Positions 1-8,757 of a DNA stretch of 11,972 nucleotides are shown here, piece by piece. Origin of the DNA: Methanosarcinales archaeon (GTDB taxonomy: Archaea > Halobacteriota > Methanosarcinia > Methanosarcinales > Methanocomedenaceae). The stretch spans positions 1 through 11,972 of the forward strand of contig DAOUWY010000030.1 in assembly GCA_030666885.1 (NCBI GenBank), in the 5' to 3' direction. Below the pieces are notes generated by a model that saw only the letters and a list, made by a program, of their open reading frames with translations, was not told where the DNA came from and made no database searches. A program made the translations under genes and the position numbers. Position 1 is the stretch's first letter, and every line of letters starts with the position of its first letter.

Positions 1-1
1 C

Positions 2-1222
2 ACGCGTGTCGGAGGTAATATAGTAACTGATATGGCCTGTGCCCGTGGGAATGTGGTTCTTACAGATCACGGCCACACATTTGAAAATGAAGCCCTGGAA
101 CCATCTTCGGTTCCGGCAAACGGGGCAGGGGCATATACACCGCTTCTCCCAAAGACTGGTATTACTTTCAGCTGCTCATATGATCATGATGCCGCCCTGG
201 AAACACCTGCATCTTCAGCTACGTTGCAAGAACCAGGTGAAGCACTGGCTGCTGTGCAGTTGAACGATGATGGGGATATCTGGTCATCCAGGCGTGATCT
301 TCTGTCCAGTGACAGATTTGCCAGGGAATTTGTTGTTGAGGTGGAAAACAATGGCACGGCCCAACTTCGGTTCGGGGATGATGTACTTGGCAAAAAACCC
401 ACGCCGGGTGCCACGTTAAAAACAGCGGTTCGTGTGGGAAACGGGCATGCAGGTAATGTGGGGGCTGAAGCGATCTCACATATTGTTCCACTGTTGAGTT
501 CAGGAGATATTCCTATTGACCGGTTGTGGAACCCATTACCCGCATATGGGGGGACCGATGCCGAAAAGATGGAGCAGGTCCGTCTTAATGCGCCACAGGC
601 ATTTCGAGTGCAACAGCGCTCTGTTACTGAGGCCGACTATGCCGATATGGTCCAGCGTCATGCTGAAATACAAAAAGCAGTGGCTACTTTGCGCTGGACT
701 GGCAGCTGGTACACGATGTTCATTACTGTGGACCGAAAAGGCGGTCGTGAAGTGGATGATACATTCAGATCAGAGCTTCTGGATTTTCTGGAACGCTTTA
801 GAATGGCAGGACATGATGTCGAAATAAATGCACCTCAATTCGTGCCATTAGATATCGCTTTCACAGTTTGTGTGGCACCCGGGTATATGAGTAGTGAAGT
901 GAAACTGGCGCTACTGGAAAAGTTCAGTAATATTGAGCTGCCTGATAGGCAGCTTGGTTTTTTCCATCCTGACAATTTTACATTTGCGCAGCCGGTTTAT
1001 CTTAGCAATATTGTGGCGCAGGTTATGCAGGTACCGGGTGTAATGTGGATCGATACCAGCCAATCACCGCTTCACCGGTTCAAAAGGTGGAGACAGCCTT
1101 CATTTGGAGAACTGGATGATGGAATGATAACATTTGGACAACTTGAGATAGGAAGGCTGGACAATGACCCGAATTTTCCGGAAAATGGCAGGATCGAATT
1201 TATTATGAAAGGGGGAATATGA
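2..1222 (+). CDS. Putative baseplate assembly protein (eCIS/phage-tail type), 5'-truncated by window edge
   Basis: This is the C-terminal 406 residues of a putative baseplate assembly protein of the TIGR02243 / gpJ-like family, a wedge component of contractile injection particles. The frame is open from base 2, and the residues before the ATG at 32 lead straight into the family motif GNVVLTDHG. The ATG at 32 is therefore probably internal and the gene starts upstream, although a GGAGGT at 11-16 mimics a ribosome binding site. Recognisable blocks, numbered from base 2, are RFGDD (about 123-127; relatives usually have FGDG), NPLPAYGGTD (from 177), a NAPQAFR..QRSVTEADY block, RWTGSW (about 231-236), GFFHPDNFTF (from about 319) and the terminal LDNDPNFPENG. 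No signal peptide or membrane segment is seen in the visible part. The next gene starts 4 bases after the stop. The family call is from recognised motifs; the role in an eCIS is inferred from the neighbours. Confidence 0.88.
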   Translation, partial: TRVGGNIVTDMACARGNVVLTDHGHTFENEALEPSSVPANGAGAYTPLLPKTGITFSCSYDHDAALETPASSATLQEPGEALAAVQLNDDGDIWSSRRDLLSSDRFAREFVVEVENNGTAQLRFGDDVLGKKPTPGATLKTAVRVGNGHAGNVGAEAISHIVPLLSSGDIPIDRLWNPLPAYGGTDAEKMEQVRLNAPQAFRVQQRSVTEADYADMVQRHAEIQKAVATLRWTGSWYTMFITVDRKGGREVDDTFRSELLDFLERFRMAGHDVEINAPQFVPLDIAFTVCVAPGYMSSEVKLALLEKFSNIELPDRQLGFFHPDNFTFAQPVYLSNIVAQVMQVPGVMWIDTSQSPLHRFKRWRQPSFGELDDGMITFGQLEIGRLDNDPNFPENGRIEFIMKGGI

Positions 1223-1226
1223 CAAT

Positions 1227-3758
1227 ATGACCATTCCTGACGATGAAAAGAAACTGGATACGTGCGGGTGTTGTGAAGGAACTACACCGCAAGAACGACA
1301 TTATAACCGTCCGGGCCAACCAGTGATATCTTACCGGTTGGGTACTCACTCTACATTCCTGGACAGGATGAAGGAGCGTCTTTCCAACAAACGTATTCCT
1401 GATGGTAAGAACAAAGACAGTAAACCTCTTAATAAACTTACCACCCGCTCCCCGGATGATCCATCCATCGCAATACTGGATGCATGGGCGCTGGTATCTG
1501 ATGTGTTGACATTCTACCAGGAGCGTATCGCTAATGAAGGATTCCTTCGTACAGCCACAGAACGGCGTTCTGTACTGGAAATGGCACGGGCGATCGGATA
1601 TGAATTAAAACCTGGTGTTGCTGCCGGTACATACCTGGCATTTACCCTTGAAGATGCTAAAGGAGCCCCTGGTGTAGCAACAATAGATGTGGGTACAAGA
1701 GTTCTCAGTATTCCCGGCCAGGATGAAAAACCCCAGGTTTTTGAAACAATTGAAACGATTGAAGGAAGGGCAGAATGGAATGACTTAAAACCGAGAATGA
1801 CTGAGCCACTTAAACCCGGCCTGGATGCAAAAGAGGTGTACCTGAGTGGCGTGGATACCGGTTTGAAGCCTGGAGACGGTTTGCTGTTTGTTGGAGACGA
1901 ACGTGAATTTGATCTAAGCAGTGAACGCTGGGATTTTCGTAGAGTACAGACCGTAACTATCGACCAGGTAGCCGGATACACAAAGGTGACATGGGACGAA
2001 GGGTTGGGGTGGAAATATAAAAATCGAACCATCCTGCCAGCAGAGAAAAACCTTAAAATATTTTCATTTGGTCAGCAAGCAGCATTATTCGGATACAATG
2101 CACCTGACTTTCGGGCTATGGCGGATAACGTAAAAAGAGTTTATTTAAATTTATCATCTGATGACACAATTCCAAATGATGCAAAATGGCCGGAATTTAC
2201 GATTTCTTCTACTGATACCATTTATCTGGATTCAATTTATAAAGAAATATTGCCTGATAGCTGGCTGGTCTTAACCATTCCGGAATATATGGAGATCTAT
2301 CAAGCCGGAACTGTTGTAGAAGATTCCCGGTCAAATTATACACTCTCATCTAAAACCACACGGGTAACCTTAAAAGGTGAAAACCTGGACCTGTTTAATG
2401 ACAAGTTGCGTGAGACTGTTGTTTTTGCCCGGAGTCAATTGCTTGAAATGGCTGAAGCTCCTATTTCAACTCATGTTTCAGGAGATTCCATCACCCTGGA
2501 CTGTAAGATCGATAACTTATCTGAAGGACAACTTTTAGTTATCTCAGGTAAAAATGTGGTAAATGGGGAGTATGCCAGTGAGATAGTAACACTTTCCGGA
2601 ACTGAGAATATAGGGGATTTAACAATAATAGTTTTTTCTGCGGCTTTAGCTCACACTTACCACCGGGATACTGTTACTATTAATGCCAATGTGGCCCAGG
2701 CAACACATGGTGAAACTGTGTCTGAAGTGCTTGGAAGCGGAAATGCAGGTGAGTCGTACCAGAAGTTTTTATTGAAAAAAGCACCGCTTACCTATGTATC
2801 CGCATCAACGCCCGGTGGCACTTTGAGCACATTGGGAATACGTGTGGATGGTGTTCTATGCCCCGAAGCACTGTCATTTTACAATCTTGATAGTGACGAT
2901 CGAAACTATATTGTGCGTATAGATGATGATAGTAAAACACACATCACATTTGGTGATGGCAAAAAAGGTGCCCGACTGCCGACAGGTATCGAGAATATTA
3001 CAGCCACGTACAGAAATGGTATCGGACCCGAGGGTGAGGTGAGTGCAGGAAGCCTGACACTGCTGCAATCACGCCCACCTGGTATTCGCAGTGTCACCAA
3101 CCCGCTGGCTGCTTCAGGTGCGGAGTCACCTGAGCAGTTATCAGATGCCAGGCGCAATGCACCTGTGACTGTGCAGACCCTTGATAGAATCGTCTCATTA
3201 CAGGATTTTGAAGATATGGCACGTTCATTTGCAGGCATCGGTAAAGCACTGGCCCAGGCACTTCATGTCGTGCAAAGCCACCTTGTCCATATTACAGTTG
3301 CAACTGCTAGCGGCTCAGAGGTTGATCCTAAATCTAAAACATATGAAGACCTTTGCACTGCGATTGATTCTTTCCGTGATCCAATTGAATTGGTTAAAGT
3401 TGATGGTTTCCAGCTTAGGAAATTCAGTATTGATGCTTTGCTTATAATCGATGAACGGTACTTTGCAGATGATGTGAAATCACAGGTTGAAGCTTCCCTG
3501 ATCGATGAATTTTCCTTTGATAACCGGGATTTCGGACAGCCTGTGAGTGCTGCTGAAGTGTTCTCTGTCATGCAATCAGTAGAGGGAGTAATTGCCATTG
3601 ACCTGAATAAACTGGAGCTGGACAATGTAGAAAACGATTCTGTATCTTCAACCACAATTCTGTCTTCTGAAAAAGCCCGCGTGGAGAACGGGACGATATT
3701 GCAGGCCGAACTACTTCTTCTTGATCCTGATGGGTTGAAACTGGAGGTGTCAAAATGA
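1227..3758 (+). CDS. Second putative baseplate assembly protein (eCIS/phage-tail type)
   Basis: This 843-residue protein belongs to the same broad baseplate family as the preceding gene but is complete. The N-terminus has the family-typical Cys cluster CGCC (13-16), NRPG (27-30) and the helical block DVLTFYQERIANEGF (from about 92), followed by a GYELKPGVAAGTYLAF segment. A beta-rich middle region leads to FGDG (575-578). A C-terminal gpJ-like portion (from about 625, NPLAASGAESPEQ) aligns with the NPLPAYGGTD block of the upstream gene. ATG 1227 is the only sensible start: the ATG at 1219 is out of frame and stops after three codons. A purine-rich GGGGG (1211-1215) is a distant, weak ribosome binding site, so translation may be coupled to the upstream stop. 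The 3' end overlaps the next start by 4 bases (ATGA). It probably builds the baseplate wedge with its paralogue. No membrane segments are seen. Confidence 0.88.
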   Translation: MTIPDDEKKLDTCGCCEGTTPQERHYNRPGQPVISYRLGTHSTFLDRMKERLSNKRIPDGKNKDSKPLNKLTTRSPDDPSIAILDAWALVSDVLTFYQERIANEGFLRTATERRSVLEMARAIGYELKPGVAAGTYLAFTLEDAKGAPGVATIDVGTRVLSIPGQDEKPQVFETIETIEGRAEWNDLKPRMTEPLKPGLDAKEVYLSGVDTGLKPGDGLLFVGDEREFDLSSERWDFRRVQTVTIDQVAGYTKVTWDEGLGWKYKNRTILPAEKNLKIFSFGQQAALFGYNAPDFRAMADNVKRVYLNLSSDDTIPNDAKWPEFTISSTDTIYLDSIYKEILPDSWLVLTIPEYMEIYQAGTVVEDSRSNYTLSSKTTRVTLKGENLDLFNDKLRETVVFARSQLLEMAEAPISTHVSGDSITLDCKIDNLSEGQLLVISGKNVVNGEYASEIVTLSGTENIGDLTIIVFSAALAHTYHRDTVTINANVAQATHGETVSEVLGSGNAGESYQKFLLKKAPLTYVSASTPGGTLSTLGIRVDGVLCPEALSFYNLDSDDRNYIVRIDDDSKTHITFGDGKKGARLPTGIENITATYRNGIGPEGEVSAGSLTLLQSRPPGIRSVTNPLAASGAESPEQLSDARRNAPVTVQTLDRIVSLQDFEDMARSFAGIGKALAQALHVVQSHLVHITVATASGSEVDPKSKTYEDLCTAIDSFRDPIELVKVDGFQLRKFSIDALLIIDERYFADDVKSQVEASLIDEFSFDNRDFGQPVSAAEVFSVMQSVEGVIAIDLNKLELDNVENDSVSSTTILSSEKARVENGTILQAELLLLDPDGLKLEVSK
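3743..3749 (+). promoter_or_regulatory. Shine-Dalgarno site of the tail-protein-I-like gene
   Basis: GGAGGTG lies 5 bases before the ATG at 3755, inside the last codons of the preceding gene. It supports this start and the 4-base ATGA overlap with the upstream coding region. Confidence 0.8.
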
Positions 3759-5977
3759 GTGAACCAGAAAATGAGTACCTGTATAATCTGTTACCAGCTA
3801 TCTACCGTATCTGCGATGCAGATCAGGGTGAACCGCTGCGTGCCCTTCTGGGTGTGGTGGAAGAAGAGTTCCTGGCAATTGAACAGGATATAGCTGGTTT
3901 GTATGAAGACCTGTTCATTGAAACCTGTGATGAATGGGTGATCCCGTATATCGGGGATTTGCTGAATGTACATGGAGTATATCCCATTTCAGCACGTGCA
4001 GGCAGCCTGCGCAGCTATGTTGCCAATACAATTGCATACCGCAGGCGAAAAGGCACAGCAGCAGTACTGGAGCAGGTTGCCCGGGATATCACAGGCTGGC
4101 CGGCTCATGCAGTGGAATTTTTCCAGTTACTTGGTACTACACAGCACTTAAATCACTTGCGAATGGATAATGTCCGAACGCCGGACCTAAGAGATACCAA
4201 CAGTCTGCAATTGCTGGGAGGCCCTTTTGAAACAGCAGCACACACAGCAGAGATCCGATCACCAAGAACAGCAAGGGGAAAATATAATATCCCCAATATT
4301 GGCATCTTTTTATGGCGGTTGCAGAGTTATCCGGTGGATCATACTACAGCACGGGAAGTGCTTGAAGGTTATACATTCGATCCTACCGGAAAAGAAATCC
4401 CATTATTTAACCAGCCCGGGACAGAAGAGACAATTACCCATCTGGCAGAGGAGATTAATGTACCTGCTCCCCTGCGCAGGCTTCCTCTTTATAATGAACT
4501 GGAAGCACGCCGTACGGCATTGATCAGCAGTAAGACCCCTAAAAGCATTTATTTCGGTAAACATCCTGTTTTAAGTTTATCATTGATACATGAAAGTCAG
4601 ACCCAGCCTGATGTTATCCTTCCCGAAGAGATCCAGATCTGCGATCTTACCGATTGGGGCAGCCCACTGTCAAGTCCTGGTCATATTCGAGCAGCAGTTG
4701 ATCCGGTACTGGGGAAACTGGTGCTCTCAGATAGCATTTCACCAAAACCCCTGGAAGTGCTGGTCAGCTACTCTTATGGATTTAGCCAAGATGTTGGCGC
4801 CGGACCATATACACGTACGGATTTCACTCATCAGGTATTGAACGGCCAGGTGGATTGGCAGGTAGGAGTGAGCAAGGAAAAAAAAGCTGTAGGAACTGAG
4901 CATATTTACTCGAGTCTTGCAAGTGCTGTGGAAGAATGGAATAAATGGAATAAACAGCCAGAAGGGACAGGGATAGTGGGTGTAATCGCTATTATGGATA
5001 GCAGGACCTATCAGGATGAGCTGACCGGTGATGAGTACAGCATAAAGATCCCAGATGGCAGTCAACTCCTGATAGTAGCAGCAGACTGGCCTGTGATTGA
5101 AGATCCATTCGTATCTCAACGACGGGTGGGGCAATTTGCCGCAACTGGCCTGCGCCCACATCTGCTGGGTGATATACACATAAATGGTACGGCAGGAGTT
5201 GATGATCCCAATCCCGGTGAACTTGTACTGGACGGAATATTGATCGAAGGCAAGATATCAGTTGTAGAAGGAAATCTTGGCGGGCTTCAGGTGGCGCATT
5301 GCACTCTGACTCCTGAGAACGATGGCATTGAAGTGTTATCATCCGGTGGTCCGGGTAAAAGTAATGATGCACTGGAACTGACTATCAGGCAGACGATCTG
5401 TGGAGGGATCGTGCTATCGGAAACCGTACCCGGCCTGGATTTAATTGATAGCATTATTGGTATGGATGGTAGCACAGCGATCGATGCGAAGGGCACGACT
5501 GTGAGTATAGAACAGTGTACTATATTGGGTAGAAGTTATATGCGAAAACTGGAAGCAAGTAATTCTATCTTTAAGTCGGATGTCGAAGTGGAACAGAGAC
5601 AGGCTGGATGCATGCGTTTTTGTTTTGTTCCTTACGATTCGTCCACTCCCAGGCGCTTCCAGTGCCAGCCTGACCTTGCTCTTAGCAAGCAGGCTGTCAA
5701 AGAGGAAGTGTCGTCTGTAGAGGACCTGCCAGAAAATATAAACAATGCAGTACTGGATCGTATGCAGCCTGTTTTTACAAGTTTAATTTACGGTAATCCT
5801 GCATATTTACAGTTGAGTCCAGCCTGCCGGGTGGAGATATTTACAGGAGCTGAAGATAACTCAGAGATGGGAGTATTCAGTACACTGCAACAACCCCAGC
5901 GTGAGAAAAATCTACTGGCTGCTCTCGAAGAGTATTTGCGTTTCGGGCTTGAGGCAGGAATTTTCTATGTAACTTAA
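3755..5977 (+). CDS. Phage tail protein I-like (TIGR02242-like) protein with probable beta-helix region
   Basis: This 740-residue protein has an N-terminal tail-protein-I-like module (about 1-140). It is recognisable from LLPAIYRICDAD, the DEWVIPYIGDLL block and the YRRRKGTAAVLEQVARDITGW block followed by TQHLNHLR. In eCIS and contractile phages this module joins the baseplate to the distal fibre or spike. After a long middle region, residues about 465-617 show short repeating beta turns with LDGI..EG, LQVAHCTL, LELTIRQTICGGI, LDLIDSIIG and VSIEQCTILG, which suggests a right-handed parallel beta-helix. A conserved block then follows (618-641) with GCMRF, TPRRFQCQPD and paired cysteines. No signal peptide or membrane helix is visible. 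The start is supported by a strong ribosome binding site, and the downstream gene begins 20 bases after the stop. The gpI-like assignment is firm. The beta-helix is judged from sequence pattern, and a receptor-facing role is inference. Confidence 0.85.
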   Translation: MSEPENEYLYNLLPAIYRICDADQGEPLRALLGVVEEEFLAIEQDIAGLYEDLFIETCDEWVIPYIGDLLNVHGVYPISARAGSLRSYVANTIAYRRRKGTAAVLEQVARDITGWPAHAVEFFQLLGTTQHLNHLRMDNVRTPDLRDTNSLQLLGGPFETAAHTAEIRSPRTARGKYNIPNIGIFLWRLQSYPVDHTTAREVLEGYTFDPTGKEIPLFNQPGTEETITHLAEEINVPAPLRRLPLYNELEARRTALISSKTPKSIYFGKHPVLSLSLIHESQTQPDVILPEEIQICDLTDWGSPLSSPGHIRAAVDPVLGKLVLSDSISPKPLEVLVSYSYGFSQDVGAGPYTRTDFTHQVLNGQVDWQVGVSKEKKAVGTEHIYSSLASAVEEWNKWNKQPEGTGIVGVIAIMDSRTYQDELTGDEYSIKIPDGSQLLIVAADWPVIEDPFVSQRRVGQFAATGLRPHLLGDIHINGTAGVDDPNPGELVLDGILIEGKISVVEGNLGGLQVAHCTLTPENDGIEVLSSGGPGKSNDALELTIRQTICGGIVLSETVPGLDLIDSIIGMDGSTAIDAKGTTVSIEQCTILGRSYMRKLEASNSIFKSDVEVEQRQAGCMRFCFVPYDSSTPRRFQCQPDLALSKQAVKEEVSSVEDLPENINNAVLDRMQPVFTSLIYGNPAYLQLSPACRVEIFTGAEDNSEMGVFSTLQQPQREKNLLAALEEYLRFGLEAGIFYVT

Positions 5978-5984
5978 GAATAAC

Positions 5985-5991
5985 AAGGAGG
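5985..5991 (+). promoter_or_regulatory. Shine-Dalgarno site of the DUF6519 gene
   Basis: AAGGAGG lies 6 bases before the ATG at 5998, in the 20-base gap after the preceding stop. It is the best ribosome binding site in the operon and fixes this start. Confidence 0.82.
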
Positions 5992-5997
5992 AAGATT

Positions 5998-8757
5998 ATG
6001 AAAGGCGATTTTACTAGATCTACATTTGATCATAAGAAACATTATAGTGGTGTACGAATGCAGCAGGGTCGCGTTCAACTGGATGCGGACTGGAATGAAC
6101 AGGTAGATATCCAGACATATCTGCTGGAACAAAGTTTAGAGGATGTGGTGGGACCATGCGGTGCACCATTACAAAATCCCGGATTTGCACTGAATGTTGA
6201 TGATGATAATAATTTGATGATCGGGGCAGGGCATTATTATGTGCATGGCACTCTTTGTGAGAATGAAAACGAGTGCAATTATCTGGAACAGGAAAATATT
6301 AAAGATGCAAAGCTGCCGAAAGCGGATGGGAATTACCTGTTCTATCTGGACGTATGGCAGAAACATGTCACAGCTGTTGAAGATGAGTCAATTAGTGAAA
6401 TTGCACTTGGCGGACCGGATACAACAACACGCACTAAAACTATCTGGCAGGTCAAATACATCTCGATCCCGAAAGAACTTGATGAAAACCCCTGTATACA
6501 GAGTTTTGAAGAATGGGACAAATTGACAGCTAAGCGTGATGCCCAACTTAAAGCCAGTGTAGATGATGAAACTGATTCGACAGATCCATGTATCGTACCA
6601 TCCGGAGCAGGATACAGGGGACTTGAGAACCACCTCTACCGTGTGGAGATACACAGGGTAGATGATGGAAATACTACTTTCAAATGGTCGCGTGATAATG
6701 GGAGTATCCTTCGTGCCGTAGATGAAATCGATGATGATGATCATGTTATCAAAATTAAAAATGCCGGACAGGATATTCTGCATGCTTTTGAGCCTGACCA
6801 GTGGATTGAGATCACAGATGAAAAGCATGAATTAAATGGAAAGCCAGGCACACTGGTGCATCTTACTGAAGTAAAAGACGGCGTTGAGCTCAAATTCGAT
6901 CCAGACGATCCGGATGCTATAATAGGAGATATGGTAAACTCTGACAACTATCCTGAAAAATATAACCCAAAAGTGCGCCGGTGGGATCAGACCGAATCGG
7001 GAGAGATTAACAAGTGGATTGAGCTGGAGCATGGGCTGGGGGTACAGTTTGATGAAGATGGCAATTATAAAAGTGGAGATTTCTGGTTGATTCCTGCACG
7101 CACTGCTGATGGTGATATTGAATGGTCCCCAGAGAACGGAGGCTGGCACCAGCGTTTTGGTATTGAGCACCAGTATTGTCCTCTTGCAATATTTAATTAT
7201 GATGGTGAAAATTGGGGAAAAATCAAGGACTGCCGCCGGCTTTTTCCAAATATGACGGAAATGATCACATTGTCATATGTTGGAGGCGATGGCCAGGAAG
7301 CGATGCCAGGAGAAGAATTGCCTGCACCACTGCAGGTCAGGGTATCTGCTGGACAGCATCCGGTAAAGGATGCCCGTGTTCAATTTTCCATAATTGAAGG
7401 AAGTGGTATCCTTCAACCCAATACTAAAATAGCATCTACTGATAAATTGACAATCATAACCGATGATGATGGCCTTGCCGGGATCCGTCTCCAACTTGAT
7501 AATAAATATAGTGAAAACATAACCAGCATTGGAGTCGAAGCAAGCCTTCTGGATGCAGTGCTGTTAGACGATGAAGGAGAAAGTATTAGAATTCATCCTA
7601 CAATTTATTTCCAGGCTAATGTCAGTATTGCCAAAAAAGTATATTATGATCATAAATTGTGCCCTGAGCTTAATGAATTAGGAATTAACACAGTACAGGA
7701 TGCGATCGATGAACTGTGCAAGTATAAGGAACTAGAGGAATCAATACATATCAGGGAGATCTATTTAAACAGCACAGGTAAACAACTTGCTAACGATTCC
7801 AGTATTTCAATTGATGATCTGGCCAGTGGAATAAAAGTCTTATGCGATCAACCAATCGATCAGGATACAATAAAGGGGAAGCCAACGTGTTTTATTACTC
7901 TCGATATGCCATATCCAATTAACAGTGCAGATGTGAGTCTGTGGGGTAATGAGACTGTGATTGGATTCCAACCAATTATCCTGGCGGCTGATCTAAAATC
8001 GAATAATGAAAGGATCTACTGGAATCCAGATGATGATACAAAATCCTGGTTGAAAAATAAATTGTTCCAGAACATGCCTGGATTAAAAAGTGGTGCCCGC
8101 ATCCTCGCTCATCTGACACTCAAGGGCAATTTCATCCGGACAAAAAACGATCCTTACTTATATCTGGATGGCGAAGCTTTTGGTGTACAAGTAGGTGAAA
8201 CCGAAACTAATCTGGATCTCTCCAGCGGAAACGGTAGACGTGGTGGTGACTTTGAGATGTGGTTCTGGCTGAGTCGCATCAGATATGTTGAGTATAATAT
8301 ACCTGAAGGTTTGATCGTGGAGAAAGGATTGTGTGATAATGGTACGAAAAATTGCGAGACACAAGGTGAGATTTCTGGTGGGAGGTTCTATGCTATGGTT
8401 GGAAGCCAGGTTGCCTTGAATGATAATTCTGATGCATTGGTAGACCTGCTTGTTAATGAAGGAGTTGATGATGAATATGAACTTCATGAAGGGGAATCAA
8501 TCATTCTTGAGGGGGGTATTACATTGAGAGCAGAAGAAATTGATGTTAAGGGTAATAATGCACAGTTTTCATTATCCAAACAAGGTGAAACTTTTTCTGA
8601 TAAGGTTGTTAATGTAAGTGAACTTTATACCCATATAGAGGGGACGATTTTGGGAGAAGAGGAAGTGCCTGTGTTTGTGACATTTGTTGAAGCTGTATTT
8701 GCTGGTATGAACACTAACGTGGTTAGGATAAACAGTATATGGTTAATAGATGCGTGA
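5998..8757 (+). CDS. DUF6519 eCIS-associated protein with C-terminal Methanosarcinales S-layer-like domain
   Basis: This 919-residue acidic protein is the last gene of the tail cluster. Residues 1-about 400 are DUF6519: MKGDFTRSTFD at the start, MQQGRVQLDADWNEQ, YRVEIHR (about 213), FKWSRDNGS (about 228), VRRWDQ (about 326) and LEHGLGVQFD followed by GDFWLIPAR (343-368). Residues about 422-525 look like an immunoglobulin-like (Big-1 type) beta domain. TVQDAIDELC (565-574), YLDGEAFG (about 720-728) and GDFEMWFWL (about 750-758) are blocks I associate with relatives of this protein. Residues about 794-919 resemble the repeated S-layer domain of Methanosarcina (PF07752, formerly DUF1608), with GES (832-834), EIDVKGN (847-853), SLSKQGE, YTH (877-879), VPVFVTFVEAVFAG (890-903) and the final IWLIDA. 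There is no signal peptide, so it is not exported as an ordinary S-layer protein. DUF6519 function is unknown; a distal, target- or envelope-contacting part is inferred. Confidence 0.88.
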   Translation: MKGDFTRSTFDHKKHYSGVRMQQGRVQLDADWNEQVDIQTYLLEQSLEDVVGPCGAPLQNPGFALNVDDDNNLMIGAGHYYVHGTLCENENECNYLEQENIKDAKLPKADGNYLFYLDVWQKHVTAVEDESISEIALGGPDTTTRTKTIWQVKYISIPKELDENPCIQSFEEWDKLTAKRDAQLKASVDDETDSTDPCIVPSGAGYRGLENHLYRVEIHRVDDGNTTFKWSRDNGSILRAVDEIDDDDHVIKIKNAGQDILHAFEPDQWIEITDEKHELNGKPGTLVHLTEVKDGVELKFDPDDPDAIIGDMVNSDNYPEKYNPKVRRWDQTESGEINKWIELEHGLGVQFDEDGNYKSGDFWLIPARTADGDIEWSPENGGWHQRFGIEHQYCPLAIFNYDGENWGKIKDCRRLFPNMTEMITLSYVGGDGQEAMPGEELPAPLQVRVSAGQHPVKDARVQFSIIEGSGILQPNTKIASTDKLTIITDDDGLAGIRLQLDNKYSENITSIGVEASLLDAVLLDDEGESIRIHPTIYFQANVSIAKKVYYDHKLCPELNELGINTVQDAIDELCKYKELEESIHIREIYLNSTGKQLANDSSISIDDLASGIKVLCDQPIDQDTIKGKPTCFITLDMPYPINSADVSLWGNETVIGFQPIILAADLKSNNERIYWNPDDDTKSWLKNKLFQNMPGLKSGARILAHLTLKGNFIRTKNDPYLYLDGEAFGVQVGETETNLDLSSGNGRRGGDFEMWFWLSRIRYVEYNIPEGLIVEKGLCDNGTKNCETQGEISGGRFYAMVGSQVALNDNSDALVDLLVNEGVDDEYELHEGESIILEGGITLRAEEIDVKGNNAQFSLSKQGETFSDKVVNVSELYTHIEGTILGEEEVPVFVTFVEAVFAGMNTNVVRINSIWLIDA
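8377..8754 (+). other. Encoded S-layer-like domain (PF07752/DUF1608-like) at the C-terminus of the DUF6519 protein
   Basis: Residues about 794-919 follow the order of landmarks in one Methanosarcina S-layer repeat. They are GGRFYAMVGSQVALNDNSD, a GES...LEGGITL segment, IDVKGN, LSKQGE, SDKVV, a YTH strand, VPVFVTFVEAVFAG and a terminal IWLID. The match is from memory of the family and has not been scored. Only one copy is present and the protein ends with it. Confidence 0.75.

Noticed and set aside
11..34. GGAGGT followed by ATG at 32 as the true start of the first gene
   Set aside because: The frame is open through base 2, and the conserved family segment straddles this ATG, so the gene almost certainly begins before the window.
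1514..2032. 172-codon open frame on the minus strand inside the second baseplate gene
   Set aside because: It is fully antisense to a strongly recognised coding region and its translation has no recognisable motif.
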